The position numbers and the translations under genes were made by a program. Shown here in pieces: positions 26,027 to 34,107 of a DNA stretch of 41,730 bases. How positions within the stretch are numbered: the stretch's first letter is position 1; the number at the start of each line of letters is the position of its first letter. The notes beneath the pieces were generated by a model. It was not told the origin of the DNA, searched no databases, and worked only from the letters and a program-made list of their open reading frames with translations. This DNA is from Rubellimicrobium sp. (GTDB lineage Bacteria > Pseudomonadota > Alphaproteobacteria > Rhodobacterales > Rhodobacteraceae): the NCBI GenBank assembly GCA_019454835.1, contig JACFNP010000029.1:1-41730 (forward strand), read 5' to 3'.

Positions 26027-26299
26027 ATGCCGCTTTTCGCCATCATCTGCACCGACAAGGCCGAGGCCTTGCAGATACGCCTCGACACCCGCGAACGCCA
26101 CCTGGCCTATATCCACGACACCGGCGTGGTGCGGCAGGCCGGGCCGTTCCTGAACGACGAAGGCCAGATGTGCGGCTCGCTCGTCATCATCGAGGTGGCC
26201 GACCGCGCCGCCGCCGAAAGCTGGGCCGCGAATGATCCCTATGCGCTGGCGGGCCTGTTCGCCAAGGTGCGCATCGAGGGCTGGAAGAAGGTGATCTGA
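26027..26299 (+). CDS. YciI family protein
   Basis: 90-residue ferredoxin-like fold protein of the YciI family. It starts MPLFAIICTDKAEALQIR and has the conserved histidine-containing helix (RERHLAYI) and the GPFLNDEGQMCGSLVIIEV strand-loop-strand, ending with the NDPYALAGLFAKVRIEGWKK segment, all family hallmarks. Several members have a putative His-Asp active site, but no general function is established. The gene starts directly after the gpsA stop codon and ends one base before the next gene, which supports co-translation. Confidence 0.92.
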   Translation: MPLFAIICTDKAEALQIRLDTRERHLAYIHDTGVVRQAGPFLNDEGQMCGSLVIIEVADRAAAESWAANDPYALAGLFAKVRIEGWKKVI

Positions 26300-26300
26300 G

Positions 26301-26720
26301 ATGGCCTTCTGGCTACTGAAGTCCGAACCCGACGTGTTTTCCTGGGACGACCTTGTCGCAAGGGGCGCGGCGGGCGAGGAATGGGACGGGGTGCGCAACT
26401 ATCAGGCGCGCAACAACATGCGGGCGATGCGTCTGGGCGAGAAGGGCTTCTTTTACCATTCGCGCAGCGGGCTGGAAATCGTCGGCATCCTTGAAATCAG
26501 CGCGCTCGCGCATCCCGATTCGACCACGGACGATCCGCGCTGGGAATGTGTCGACGTGCGCGCGGTGCGGCCCCTTGCCCGCCCGGTCACGCTGGACGAG
26601 ATCAAGACCGTGCCGGAGCTGGCCGAGATGGTGCTGGTGCGCAACTCGCGCCTGTCGGTGCAGCCGGTGCGCGACGCGGAATGGCGGATCATCTGCGAGA
26701 TGGGCGGCGTCGCGCCCTAG
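26301..26720 (+). CDS. EVE domain-containing protein
   Basis: 139-residue single EVE domain, a PUA-like fold thought to read modified bases. MAFWLLKSEPDVFSWDDL is the family's N-terminal signature, followed by WDGVRNYQARNNMRAM (the modified-base pocket region), EKGFFYHS, VGILEISALAHPD and LVRNSRLSVQPV. Its ligand here is unknown; related proteins bind modified cytosines or adenines, and their genes sometimes sit near tRNA-modifying genes, as here with tsaD. Last gene of the tsaD operon; followed by a hairpin at 26784-26811. Confidence 0.93.
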   Translation: MAFWLLKSEPDVFSWDDLVARGAAGEEWDGVRNYQARNNMRAMRLGEKGFFYHSRSGLEIVGILEISALAHPDSTTDDPRWECVDVRAVRPLARPVTLDEIKTVPELAEMVLVRNSRLSVQPVRDAEWRIICEMGGVAP

Positions 26721-26766
26721 GCGGCGCGCAAGGGCGGAATGCGCCCTGAGCGGCGCGCAAGGACGG
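26712..26766 (+). repeat. 26-bp direct repeat at the end of the EVE gene
   Basis: Two 26-bp units starting at 26712 and 26741 (GCGCCCTAGGCGGCGCGCAA and GCGCCCTGAGCGGCGCGCAA, continuing), period 29, with three mismatches. The first unit includes the EVE stop codon. Confidence 0.85.
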
Positions 26767-26783
26767 TCGCGCGCGGCGTAACG

Positions 26784-26811
26784 GGGCCGTCGGTCACAGC
26801 CGACGGCCCCT
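26784..26811 (+). terminator. Probable terminator hairpin after the EVE gene
   Basis: Perfect 11-bp stem GGGGCCGTCGG paired to CCGACGGCCCC, six-base loop TCACAG, then TTACTC. The T run is weak, but position and stem strength suit the end of the tsaD operon. It may also serve the convergent MFS gene. Confidence 0.6.
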
Positions 26812-26926
26812 TACTCACCCCCGCGCTCCCACGCGCGGTCGTCTGAACAGAAGGGCCGTCCTGACCGTAGCCCGACCCTAGCATCCCCCGCCGCACGGAC
26901 CAAACGCCAAGTGCGGCAGAATTGAT

Positions 26927-28159
26927 TCAACCGCCCACGGCCTTTTCGCGCGGAATACGCGGGTCGGGCAGCAGGATGGCGATGATGCCGATGGCGGGCA
27001 GGAAGCCGCAGATCTGGTAGACCGTCACGATCCCCCACAGATCGGCCAGCGTGCCCAGCCCTGCCGCGCCGACGCCCGCGATGCCGAAGGCCAGCCCGAA
27101 CAGCAGCCCGGCGACCATGCCGGTATTCTTGGGCATGAGATCCTGCGCATAGACGACCATCGCCGGGAACGAGGACGCCATGATCAGTCCGGCGATCCCG
27201 GCGACGATCACGTTGGGCACCAGCGGCAGCCATGGCAGCACGGCGGTCAGCGGCAGGGCGCCGAAGATCGACCACAGGATCACCCGCCGCCGCCCGATGT
27301 GGTCGCCGATCGGGCCGCCGATGACCGTGCCCGCCGCGACGGCGGCAAGATAGAAGAACAGCGCAAGCTGCGACTGGTCGATGCCCAGACCGAAGCGCTC
27401 GATGAGGAAGAAGGTGTAATAGCTTCCGAACGACACCTGGTAGATCATCTTCGAGAACATCAGCGCCACGAGCAGGAACATGCCGGTGGCGACCACCGTC
27501 GCAGGAACACCCGGCGCGGCCGCGGCGCGCGAGCGCTGCACGACGGCGCGCTGCGCACCCTCGGCGACATACCAGCGCCCGACCCCCCAGAGCGTGAACA
27601 TTGCCAGCGCGGCGATGGCGGCGAACCACTGGATCGACCCCTGCCCGCGCGCCACGACGATGAAGGCGGCCGCCAGCGGCCCCAGCGCGGCCCCGGCGTT
27701 GCCGCCGACCTGAAACACCGACTGCGCCATCCCCGGCCGCATCCCGGCGGCCAGCCGGGCGATGCGCGAGGCCTCGGGGTGGAAGATCGCCGACCCCAGA
27801 CCGATGAGACCCACGGCCACCAGCGTCAGCTCGAAACTGGTCGTATGCGCCAGCACCACCAGCCCCGCCCCGGTCGACCCCATGCCCAGCGCCATCGCGT
27901 AGGGCAGCGGGCGGCGGTCGGTATAAAGCCCGATCAGCGGTTGCAGGACCGAGGCCGTGCCCTGGAACACCAGCGTGATGAGGCCGATCTGCACGAAGCT
28001 CAGCCCGAGGTTCTCCTTGAACAGCGGATAGGCCGCCTGGATGAGCGACTGCATGAGGTCGTTAAGAAAATGCCCCGCCGCGACGGCAAGGATGACGGGC
28101 ATGACCGTATGGTCGATGCCCTCCGATGCCGCGCGGGGCGGCGATATGCGTGCTGTCAT
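26927..28159 (-). CDS. MFS transporter, fosmidomycin-resistance (Fsr) type
   Basis: Inner-membrane proton-driven exporter with about 12 hydrophobic helices in 410 residues. The order (GHFLNDLMQSLIQAAYPLFKE near residues 29-49, GLYTDRRPLPYAM, GLGSAIFHPEASRIAR, FQVGGNAGAALGPL) is that of the Fsr/fosmidomycin-resistance branch, with the loop 2-3 basic motif as TDRRP and the repeat motif GDHIGRRR in the second half. Substrate cannot be fixed from sequence. Monocistronic or read from the DUF2853 side; a GC-rich repeat lies in between. Confidence 0.88.
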   Translation of the reverse strand: MTARISPPRAASEGIDHTVMPVILAVAAGHFLNDLMQSLIQAAYPLFKENLGLSFVQIGLITLVFQGTASVLQPLIGLYTDRRPLPYAMALGMGSTGAGLVVLAHTTSFELTLVAVGLIGLGSAIFHPEASRIARLAAGMRPGMAQSVFQVGGNAGAALGPLAAAFIVVARGQGSIQWFAAIAALAMFTLWGVGRWYVAEGAQRAVVQRSRAAAAPGVPATVVATGMFLLVALMFSKMIYQVSFGSYYTFFLIERFGLGIDQSQLALFFYLAAVAAGTVIGGPIGDHIGRRRVILWSIFGALPLTAVLPWLPLVPNVIVAGIAGLIMASSFPAMVVYAQDLMPKNTGMVAGLLFGLAFGIAGVGAAGLGTLADLWGIVTVYQICGFLPAIGIIAILLPDPRIPREKAVGG

Positions 28160-28253
28160 GAGTCTGCCGGCCTGTTCCGCAGCCCGTTCTCGCGCGCCGC
28201 ACGGAGAATGGCAACAGGGGCGCCGGACGGCGAAGGGCAGCCCGGCCCTTCAT

Positions 28254-28314
28254 CCTTGCGGAAATACTCCGGGGGTGAGGCGCGGCAGCGCCGAGGGGGC
28301 GGCGCCCCCTCGCC
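28254..28314 (-). repeat. Rhodobacterales-like 3' hairpin repeat
   Basis: On the minus strand, just after the DUF2853 stop codon, comes GAGGGGGCGCCGCCCCCTC, a self-complementary stem, then a conserved tail ending AGTATTTCCGCAAGG. A related piece follows the parC stop codon (34392-34432). It may act as a 3' end or terminator. I recall similar sequence between genes in Rhodobacterales but could not check it. Confidence 0.6.
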
Positions 28315-28319
28315 CTGTG

Positions 28320-28661
28320 TCAGTTGTAGACGGATTCCTTGCCGAAATGCTTCGTCAGCATGTAATAGACCACGGCACGATACTTGTTGCGCTCGGACCG
28401 GCCGTAGGCGTCGAATACCCCGTCGATGGCAGCGTCCAGCTCGGGGCCGTCCTTCAGCCCCAGCTTGCGGATCAGGAAGCTGGTCTTCACGCGCTCGACT
28501 TCGGACTTGTCGGACGCGGCAACCGTCTCGGAGTCGGCATTGTAGATCGCCGGGCCGCAGCCGATGGTAACCTTGGTCAGCAGGTCCATGTCCGGCGTGA
28601 CACCCAGCTTGTTCTTCAGATCGTCGGCGTATTTCGCGATCAGGTCGTCTCTCTTGCCCAT
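28320..28661 (-). CDS. DUF2853 family protein
   Basis: 113-residue soluble, helical protein of the DUF2853 family, found in alphaproteobacteria and Bacteroidetes. It starts MGKRDDLIAKYADDLKNKLG and contains the family stretches DLLTKVTIGCGPAIYNADS, FLIRKLGLKD and the ending YRAVVYYMLTKHFGKESVYN. No catalytic residues are recognisable and no function is known. The start at 28661 follows GGGGACAG; the frame opens 25 codons earlier without family similarity. A possible promoter (TTTACC, 17 bp, TTTACT) lies about 75 bp upstream on the minus strand. Confidence 0.88.
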   Translation of the reverse strand: MGKRDDLIAKYADDLKNKLGVTPDMDLLTKVTIGCGPAIYNADSETVAASDKSEVERVKTSFLIRKLGLKDGPELDAAIDGVFDAYGRSERNKYRAVVYYMLTKHFGKESVYN

Positions 28662-28782
28662 TCTGTCCCCCGTTGGTGGTCCGGCAGTCATGTGCGGCGC
28701 CATGCCGCTGACAGGCGCGAGTAAAGAGGACCGCACCGGACAGGTAAAGGGTTAATGGCAGGCGACGTGACGTTTCCCATCT

Positions 28783-28814
28783 GCGCGGCGCGGGCTGTGC
28801 CATCCGCGCCGCGC
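28783..28814 (-). terminator. Possible hairpin terminator of ahcY
   Basis: Perfect 11-bp stem GCGCGGCGCGG paired to CCGCGCCGCGC with a 10-base loop, starting about 10 bp after the ahcY stop codon. No T run follows, so its termination strength is doubtful. Confidence 0.4.
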
Positions 28815-28823
28815 GTCCGGGTT

Positions 28824-30224
28824 TCAGTAGCGGTAATGTTCGGGCTTGAACGGGCCTTCGGCGGTCACGCCGATATAGGCGGCCTGCTCGGGGCTGAGCG
28901 TCGAGAGCCTGACCCCGATGCGGTCGAGATGCAGCCGCGCGACCTTTTCATCCAGCGCCTTGGGCAGGATGTAGACACCGGCGGCATAGTCGTCGCCGCG
29001 GGTCCACAGCTCGATCTGGGCCAGAACCTGGTTCGAGAACGAGGCCGACATCACGAAACTGGGGTGGCCGGTGGCATTGCCGAGGTTCAGCAGCCGCCCC
29101 TCGGACAGCAGGATGATGCGGTTGCCCGAGGGCATCTCGATCATGTCCACCTGGTCCTTGATGTTGGTCCACTTGTGGTTGCGCAAGGAAGCCACCTGGA
29201 TTTCGTTGTCGAAATGGCCGATGTTGCCGACGATGGCCATGTCCTTCATCGCCCGCATGTGCTCGATGCGGATCACATCACGGTTGCCGGTGGTGGTGAC
29301 GAAGATGTCGGCGGTTTCCACCACGTCTTCCAGCGTGGTCACCTGGAACCCGTCCATCGCCGCCTGCAGCGCGCAGATCGGGTCGATCTCGGTGACGATG
29401 ACGCGGGCGCCCGCGCCCTTGAGCGACGCCGCCGACCCCTTGCCGACATCGCCATAGCCGCAGACCACGGCGACCTTGCCGGCCATCATCACGTCGGTGG
29501 CGCGGCGGATGCCGTCGACCAGCGATTCCTTGCAGCCGTATTTGTTGTCGAATTTCGACTTGGTGACGGAATCATTGACGTTGATCGCCGGGAACGGCAG
29601 GCGGCCTTCCTTGTGCAGCGCGTAAAGCCGCTTCACGCCGGTCGTCGTTTCCTCGGAGACGCCCCGGATCGCGGCGCGCTGGCGCGAGAACCAGCCGGGG
29701 CTGGCCTCCATCCGGCGGCGGATCTGGGCGAACAGCGCGACTTCCTCGTCGCTGGTCGGCACGGCGATGAGATCGGTCTCGCCCGCCTCGACGCGGGCGC
29801 CCATCAGGATGTAGAGCGTCGCATCGCCGCCGTCGTCGAGGATCAGGTTCGCGGTGCCGTCGGCGCCGCCGAAGGCGAAGATGCGGTCGGTGTAGGACCA
29901 GTATTCCTCGAGGCTCTCGCCCTTGACCGCAAAGACCGGCACGCCGTCCTCGGCAATCGCCGCCGCCGCGTGGTCCTGGGTCGAGAAGATGTTGCACGAC
30001 GCCCAGCGCACCTCGGCCCCCAGCGCCACCAGCGTCTCGATCAGCACGGCGGTCTGGATGGTCATGTGCAGCGACCCGGCGATCCGCGCGCCCTTCAGCG
30101 GCTGCGCGCGCCCGTATTCCGCCCGCAGCGCCATGAGGCCGGGCATCTCGGTCTCGGCGATCCCGATTTCGCGGCGACCGAAGGCGGCCAGTGCGATATC
30201 CTTGACGACGTATTCCTGCGACAT
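28824..30224 (-). CDS. ahcY: Adenosylhomocysteinase (SAH hydrolase)
   Basis: NAD-dependent enzyme splitting S-adenosylhomocysteine into adenosine and homocysteine, the key step of the methyl cycle. 466 residues, the usual bacterial length. Visible are [56 protein letters not shown], the NAD loop [27 protein letters not shown] and the C-terminal KPEHYRY with the tyrosine that reaches the neighbouring subunit. The start at 30224 gives [13 protein letters not shown]; the frame continues upstream only as antisense sequence and spacer. I looked for an SAH or SAM/SAH riboswitch in the 61 bp before it and saw no convincing fold. Confidence 0.96.
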   Translation of the reverse strand: MSQEYVVKDIALAAFGRREIGIAETEMPGLMALRAEYGRAQPLKGARIAGSLHMTIQTAVLIETLVALGAEVRWASCNIFSTQDHAAAAIAEDGVPVFAVKGESLEEYWSYTDRIFAFGGADGTANLILDDGGDATLYILMGARVEAGETDLIAVPTSDEEVALFAQIRRRMEASPGWFSRQRAAIRGVSEETTTGVKRLYALHKEGRLPFPAINVNDSVTKSKFDNKYGCKESLVDGIRRATDVMMAGKVAVVCGYGDVGKGSAASLKGAGARVIVTEIDPICALQAAMDGFQVTTLEDVVETADIFVTTTGNRDVIRIEHMRAMKDMAIVGNIGHFDNEIQVASLRNHKWTNIKDQVDMIEMPSGNRIILLSEGRLLNLGNATGHPSFVMSASFSNQVLAQIELWTRGDDYAAGVYILPKALDEKVARLHLDRIGVRLSTLSPEQAAYIGVTAEGPFKPEHYRY

Positions 30225-30285
30225 GTTCGGCCTCTGCGGTAGCGTAATCAGGCGGGCAGGTAGCACGGCCTCACGAAGCAGACAA

Positions 30286-31425
30286 TCAATCCAGGAAAAG
30301 TGCGGTGTAAGGGGCGTATTCAAACACGCGATTGCGCTTGTGGCCCGTCGTCTCGCGGATGAGTCCCAGGCCAAGCAGCTTGGTCGTCAGCACATTCGCC
30401 GCAGGAGACGTTATCTTGAGCAGATCGGTAACGTCTGCGACGGTGAACATCGGTCGCTGATACAACCACTCAAGGAGTTTCAGCCCGCTCGCCGCCCCGC
30501 GGCCCAGTTCGTGAACAATCATGTCCCGATGAGTCTCGCGCATACCCACGATCCGCCTTGCGGTCTCGGTCGCTTCCGCCGCAACCTCGGTGATGCCCTG
30601 CAGAAAGAACTTCAGCCATGGCTCCCAGGCACCGTCGATGCGGATCGCCTGGAGGAGGTCGTAGTAGCGGGCCCGGTGTCGCTTGAGAAAGTGCGAGAGG
30701 TAAAGCACGGGTTTGGTCAGCGCTGCTCGCTCGCACAGGCAGAAGGTGATGAGCAACCTGCCCATGCGCCCATTGCCATCGAGGAACGGGTGGATGGTTT
30801 CAAATTGTGCGTGGATTAGCCCTAGCTGCACCAGTAGTGGAAGGCTCGTCTCATCGTGCAGATAGTGCTCGAGTGCACCAAGAAGTCGGGGCAGTTCGTG
30901 TGGGGGTGGCGGTACATATGAGGCGTTTTGCAGCGTCGCGCCGACTGCGCTGATCCAGTTCTGCGACCGTCGGAACTCGCCAGGCGTGGCGTGGTGACCA
31001 CGTACGCCGCGCATCAGGCGCTCATGGATTTCCCGGATCAGCCTGAGCGACAAAGGGATTGTTTCGAGTCTTTGCAACCCGTAGTTCATCGCCGCGACAT
31101 AGTTGATGATCTCGTCTGCATCATCGGGACGCTGTGGGTCGAACAGCCTAGCCTCGACCTCGAGAACATCACGCAGCGACGCCTGTGTGCCCTCGATCTG
31201 CGATGAGAGGACTGCTTCCTTGCGGACGTACATGAAAACAAAATGCTCTGGATTCGGAAGCGCCTCGATCGAGCCATCCAGGCGTCCAAGGGCGCGATCA
31301 GCTTTCGAGAGCATGGCACGCATCTCGTCGTCGAACTCGAGCGGTGGTGACGGAGGCAGATCGAATGGTATGAATGCGTTGTACCCCTCAATCTGCTTCC
31401 GCCAGACTCCTGTCTGCCGCGCCAT
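30286..31425 (-). CDS. Fic-domain AMP-transferase with winged helix
   Basis: 379 residues in three parts: a Fic_N region with the inhibitory motif S74-SQI-E78-G79 (class II Fic, inhibitor helix before the active site), the Fic domain with the complete catalytic motif [12 protein letters not shown] from H212 to R223, and a C-terminal winged helix ([20 protein letters not shown]). An intact motif and an intact inhibitory glutamate predict a regulated AMPylase or related nucleotide transferase; the target is unknown. The start at 31425 ([15 protein letters not shown]) is preferred; ATG 31440 is possible. It is visibly richer in A and T and freer in codon use than its neighbours, suggesting acquisition. 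Two tandem palindromes lie upstream. Confidence 0.92.
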   Translation of the reverse strand: MARQTGVWRKQIEGYNAFIPFDLPPSPPLEFDDEMRAMLSKADRALGRLDGSIEALPNPEHFVFMYVRKEAVLSSQIEGTQASLRDVLEVEARLFDPQRPDDADEIINYVAAMNYGLQRLETIPLSLRLIREIHERLMRGVRGHHATPGEFRRSQNWISAVGATLQNASYVPPPPHELPRLLGALEHYLHDETSLPLLVQLGLIHAQFETIHPFLDGNGRMGRLLITFCLCERAALTKPVLYLSHFLKRHRARYYDLLQAIRIDGAWEPWLKFFLQGITEVAAEATETARRIVGMRETHRDMIVHELGRGAASGLKLLEWLYQRPMFTVADVTDLLKITSPAANVLTTKLLGLGLIRETTGHKRNRVFEYAPYTALFLD

Positions 31426-31467
31426 CGTGACCCCGTCCATGCTGCACAAGACTGTAATGAAGCTCAC

Positions 31468-31545
31468 CTTATCATGGCGCCGCCGGCCCGCCCATAATAA
31501 AGCGCCGCTTTATCATGGCCCGCCGGACCGCCCCATGATGAAGCG
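31468..31545. promoter_or_regulatory. Tandem imperfect palindromes between fic and the HD gene
   Basis: Two direct copies (31468-31504 and 31508-31545) of a 37-38-bp sequence shaped ATCATGG, a GC-rich centre, then CCATGAT (ATAAT in the first copy). Between them lies the exact inverted repeat ATAAAGCG-C-CGCTTTAT at 31497-31513. Placed between divergent genes, they look like operator sites. Confidence 0.6.
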
Positions 31546-31557
31546 AGGTTACACACC

Positions 31558-32148
31558 ATGAAGCAACCTCGCGCATGGCAGCGGATGCTGTCGGGGCGCA
31601 GGCTCGACCTGCTCGACCCGACGCCGATGGATGTCGAGATCGAGGACATCGCCCACGGCCTCGCCTTCGTTGCGCGCTGGAACGGGCAGACGGCGGGGGA
31701 ATATCCCTATTCGGTGGCCGAACATTCGCTGCTGGTCGAGGATATCCACGCCCGCATGAACCCCGCCGCCCCGCCGCGCTGGCGGCTGGCGGCGCTGCTG
31801 CATGATGCGCCGGAATATGTCATCGGCGACATGATCTCGCCGGTGAAGGCCGCCATCGGGCCGGGTTACGGCGCGCTGGACGAACGGCTCGCGGCTGCGG
31901 TCCACCTGCGTTTCGGCCTGCCATCGGTGCTGCCGGTGGCGGTGAAGAAGGCGATCAAGCGGGCCGACCGGCTGTCGGCCTGGCTCGAGGCCACGCAGAT
32001 CGCGGGCTTTGCCGCCGCCGAGGCCGACCGCTTCTTCGGTCGCCCCGATCCGGCGCTGGCCGCCGCCTTCCGCATCCGCCTGCGGCCCCCGGTCGAGGTG
32101 AAGGCCGATTTCCTCGCCCGTCATGCCGCGCTGCTGGCGCAGGTCTAG
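31558..32148 (+). CDS. HD-domain phosphohydrolase, YfbR-like
   Basis: 196-residue HD-superfamily enzyme of the YfbR group (COG1896). The metal-binding residues are H56 in YSVAEHSLLVEDI, H82-D83 in LLHDAPEYVIGDM and D137 in KRADRLSAW, the order of a 5'-deoxynucleotidase; YfbR removes phosphate from deoxynucleoside monophosphates. The residue often fixing the first metal ligand, near position 33, is H33. The conserved N terminus (MLSGRRLDLLDPTPMDVEIED) shows that either ATG 31558 or ATG 31585 could be the start; the first is chosen as it keeps the usual RAWQRM lead. Divergent from fic. Confidence 0.87.
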   Translation: MKQPRAWQRMLSGRRLDLLDPTPMDVEIEDIAHGLAFVARWNGQTAGEYPYSVAEHSLLVEDIHARMNPAAPPRWRLAALLHDAPEYVIGDMISPVKAAIGPGYGALDERLAAAVHLRFGLPSVLPVAVKKAIKRADRLSAWLEATQIAGFAAAEADRFFGRPDPALAAAFRIRLRPPVEVKADFLARHAALLAQV

Positions 32149-32164
32149 ATCAGGACCCGTTCAA

Positions 32165-32240
32165 TCCGATTCAGCGGCCCCGCTTTGACCTGTCGCATTG
32201 TCGCGGGCGTCGAATGTGTCAGTTGACTGCGAAATGCTCC
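32165..32240 (+). repeat. Dispersed repeat without insertion (site C)
   Basis: Same family as the flanks of the elements at 18819-19021 and 34108-34376, but with no insert. GATTCAGCGGCCCCGCTTTG leads into GCATTGTCGCGGGCGTCGAATG, eight bases, then GACTGCGAAATGCTCC. The 11-mer GGCGTCGAATG (32206-32216) occurs once. It lies between the convergent HD and gltX genes. Confidence 0.75.
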
Positions 32241-32243
32241 GGG

Positions 32244-33566
32244 TCACGCCAGCGACGGCTTCACCTGCACCAGCGGCATGAGCGTCGCCATGTCCGGTCC
32301 CTGGTCGCGCCCGGTCACCAGCCGCCGCAGCGGCATGAACAGCCCGCGCCCCTTGCGGCCCGTGGCCTGCTTCACCGCCGCAGCCCATTCGGCCCAGGTC
32401 TCGGGCCCGTAGGGCGGCGCGGGCAGCAGGGTCAGCGCGGTCGCGGCCATCTCGCGGTCGGCATCCTCGGCCACCCCGACACCGCCCTGCGCGAGCACCA
32501 CCCACCACGGCGCGATATCCGCCATCGTCGCCAGATTCTCGCGCACCGCCGCCCAGAACGCGGGGGCGAGCGCATCGGGCACGCCTGCGGCACGGATCGC
32601 CCCGGCCACGTCGGCGTAATCCTTCGCGGCGACCGCATGGGCGGTCAGCGGGCGCAGGTCGTCGGGGTCGAACCGTGTGGGCGAGGTGCCGAAGGTCGCC
32701 ACGTCGAAGCCCGCCACCACCTCGGCCATGGTCCGGCGCAGTTCCACCGGCTCGGACGACCCCAGCCGCGCCATGAGCGAGACCACCGCCATCGGCTCCA
32801 GCCCCTGCGCGCGCAGGTCGCGGATCGACAGCGCGCCGTGGCGCTTGGACAGGCCCTCGCCGTCGGGGCCGGTCAGCAGCGAGTGATGCGCGAAACGCGG
32901 CACCGCGCCGCCCAGCGCCGCGATCATCTCGATCTGCGCGGCGGTATTGGTGACATGGTCGGCACCGCGCACGATGTCGGTGATACCCATGTCGGTGTCG
33001 TCGACCGCCGAGGCGAAGGAGTATAGATATTGTCCGTCGTTCTTCACGATCACCGGATCGGAGACGCTGGCCGTGTCGATGGACACCGGGCCGAGGATGC
33101 CGTCCTCCCAGTCGATCCGCCGACCGTCCAGCCGGAACCGCCAGTGGCTGCCGCGTTCGGCGCGCAGGCGGTCCTTTTCATCTTCGGCCAGCTCCAGCGC
33201 GGCGCGGTCGTAGACCGGCGGGCGGCCCATGCCCAGCAGCTTGCGGCGCTTCAGGTCCAGTTCCAGCGGCGTCTCGAAACATTCGTAGATGCGCCCTTCG
33301 GCAGCCAGCCGCGCCTTTTCGGCGTCGTAGCGGGCCAGCCGCAGCGACTGGCGCTCCATCCGGTCCCAGTCGATCCCCAGCCAGCGCAGGTCCTCCTGCA
33401 GCCCCTCGACATATTCTTCCTTCGACCGTTCGCGGTCGGTGTCGTCGATGCGCAGGATGAAGGTGCCGCCGGCCTTGCGGGCGATGGCATGGTTGAACAG
33501 CGCGGCGCGCAGGTTGCCGATGTGGATCCAGCCTGTGGGTGACGGGGCGAAGCGGGTCGTCGTCAT
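32244..33566 (-). CDS. gltX: Glutamate--tRNA ligase (second-type GltX)
   Basis: Class I aminoacyl-tRNA synthetase charging tRNA with glutamate; 440 residues. HIGH-type signature HIGN in PTGWIHIGNLRAALFN, then FILRIDDTDRERSKEEYVEG, YSFASAVDDTDMGITDIVRGADH, and the KMSKS-type loop GLSKRHG. The C-terminal helical domain is short. Alphaproteobacteria usually carry two GltX enzymes, and this length and the WIHIGN variant suit the second; members can be specific for tRNA-Gln in the amidation route, which the sequence alone does not show. The start at 33566 follows the strong GGGAGG site. It is divergent from the small metallopeptidase gene. Confidence 0.93.
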   Translation of the reverse strand: MTTTRFAPSPTGWIHIGNLRAALFNHAIARKAGGTFILRIDDTDRERSKEEYVEGLQEDLRWLGIDWDRMERQSLRLARYDAEKARLAAEGRIYECFETPLELDLKRRKLLGMGRPPVYDRAALELAEDEKDRLRAERGSHWRFRLDGRRIDWEDGILGPVSIDTASVSDPVIVKNDGQYLYSFASAVDDTDMGITDIVRGADHVTNTAAQIEMIAALGGAVPRFAHHSLLTGPDGEGLSKRHGALSIRDLRAQGLEPMAVVSLMARLGSSEPVELRRTMAEVVAGFDVATFGTSPTRFDPDDLRPLTAHAVAAKDYADVAGAIRAAGVPDALAPAFWAAVRENLATMADIAPWWVVLAQGGVGVAEDADREMAATALTLLPAPPYGPETWAEWAAAVKQATGRKGRGLFMPLRRLVTGRDQGPDMATLMPLVQVKPSLA

Positions 33567-33624
33567 GGTGCCTCCCTGGTGCCGGAACAGGATGGCTCTT
33601 TCACAGCGCCCCGGTTTTGTCCAT

Positions 33625-34026
33625 ATGAACCCCATGGACGAGATCGCCCCCAGCCTTGACGAGATCGAGGAACTCGCCCGCGAGACGGTCGAGAACCTCC
33701 CGCCCGCCTTCCGCGACGCCGCCCGCGCCGTCGCGATCCGCGTCGCCGATTTCGCCGATGACGACACGCTCGAGGAAATGGAGACCGACCCTTTCGACCT
33801 GACCGGCCTCTACGAAGGCATCCCGCTGACCGAGAAGTCGAACTGGGACCAGCCGCAGGGACCGGATATCGTCTGGCTATTCCGGCGCCCGATCCTCGAC
33901 GAATGGGCCGAACGCGGCAACGTCACCATTGCCGATCTGGTCACCCATGTGACGATCCACGAATTCGCCCATCACTTCGGCTGGTCCGACGACGACATCG
34001 CCGCCATCGACCAGTGGTGGCACTGA
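33625..34026 (+). CDS. Metallopeptidase-like (zincin, MMP-like) family protein
   Basis: 133-residue minimal zincin of the former DUF1025 family. It has H112-E113-x-x-H116 in VTIHEFAHHFGWSDDDI with a downstream aspartate in the place of the third ligand. The helical N-terminal half (SLDEIEELARETVENLP) and FDLTGLYEGIPL are family hallmarks. Proteolytic activity has not been shown for most members. ATG 33625 and ATG 33634 are both possible; the first is chosen without strong evidence. It is divergent from gltX with 58 bp between the starts. Confidence 0.85.
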   Translation: MNPMDEIAPSLDEIEELARETVENLPPAFRDAARAVAIRVADFADDDTLEEMETDPFDLTGLYEGIPLTEKSNWDQPQGPDIVWLFRRPILDEWAERGNVTIADLVTHVTIHEFAHHFGWSDDDIAAIDQWWH

Positions 34027-34107
34027 GCGGGTCGCGCAAACGCGGGAACCGGCTTTGCGCTTCTCGGGTGCGCGAAATCAAAAGGTTAGAGCGGGTGGCG
34101 TTTTCAT

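Noticed and set aside
28755..30242. 495-codon open frame opposite ahcY
   Set aside because: Antisense shadow; ahcY motifs on the other strand are complete.
30225..30285. SAH or SAM/SAH riboswitch before ahcY
   Set aside because: The spacer is 61 bp and I see neither the conserved core nor convincing stems.
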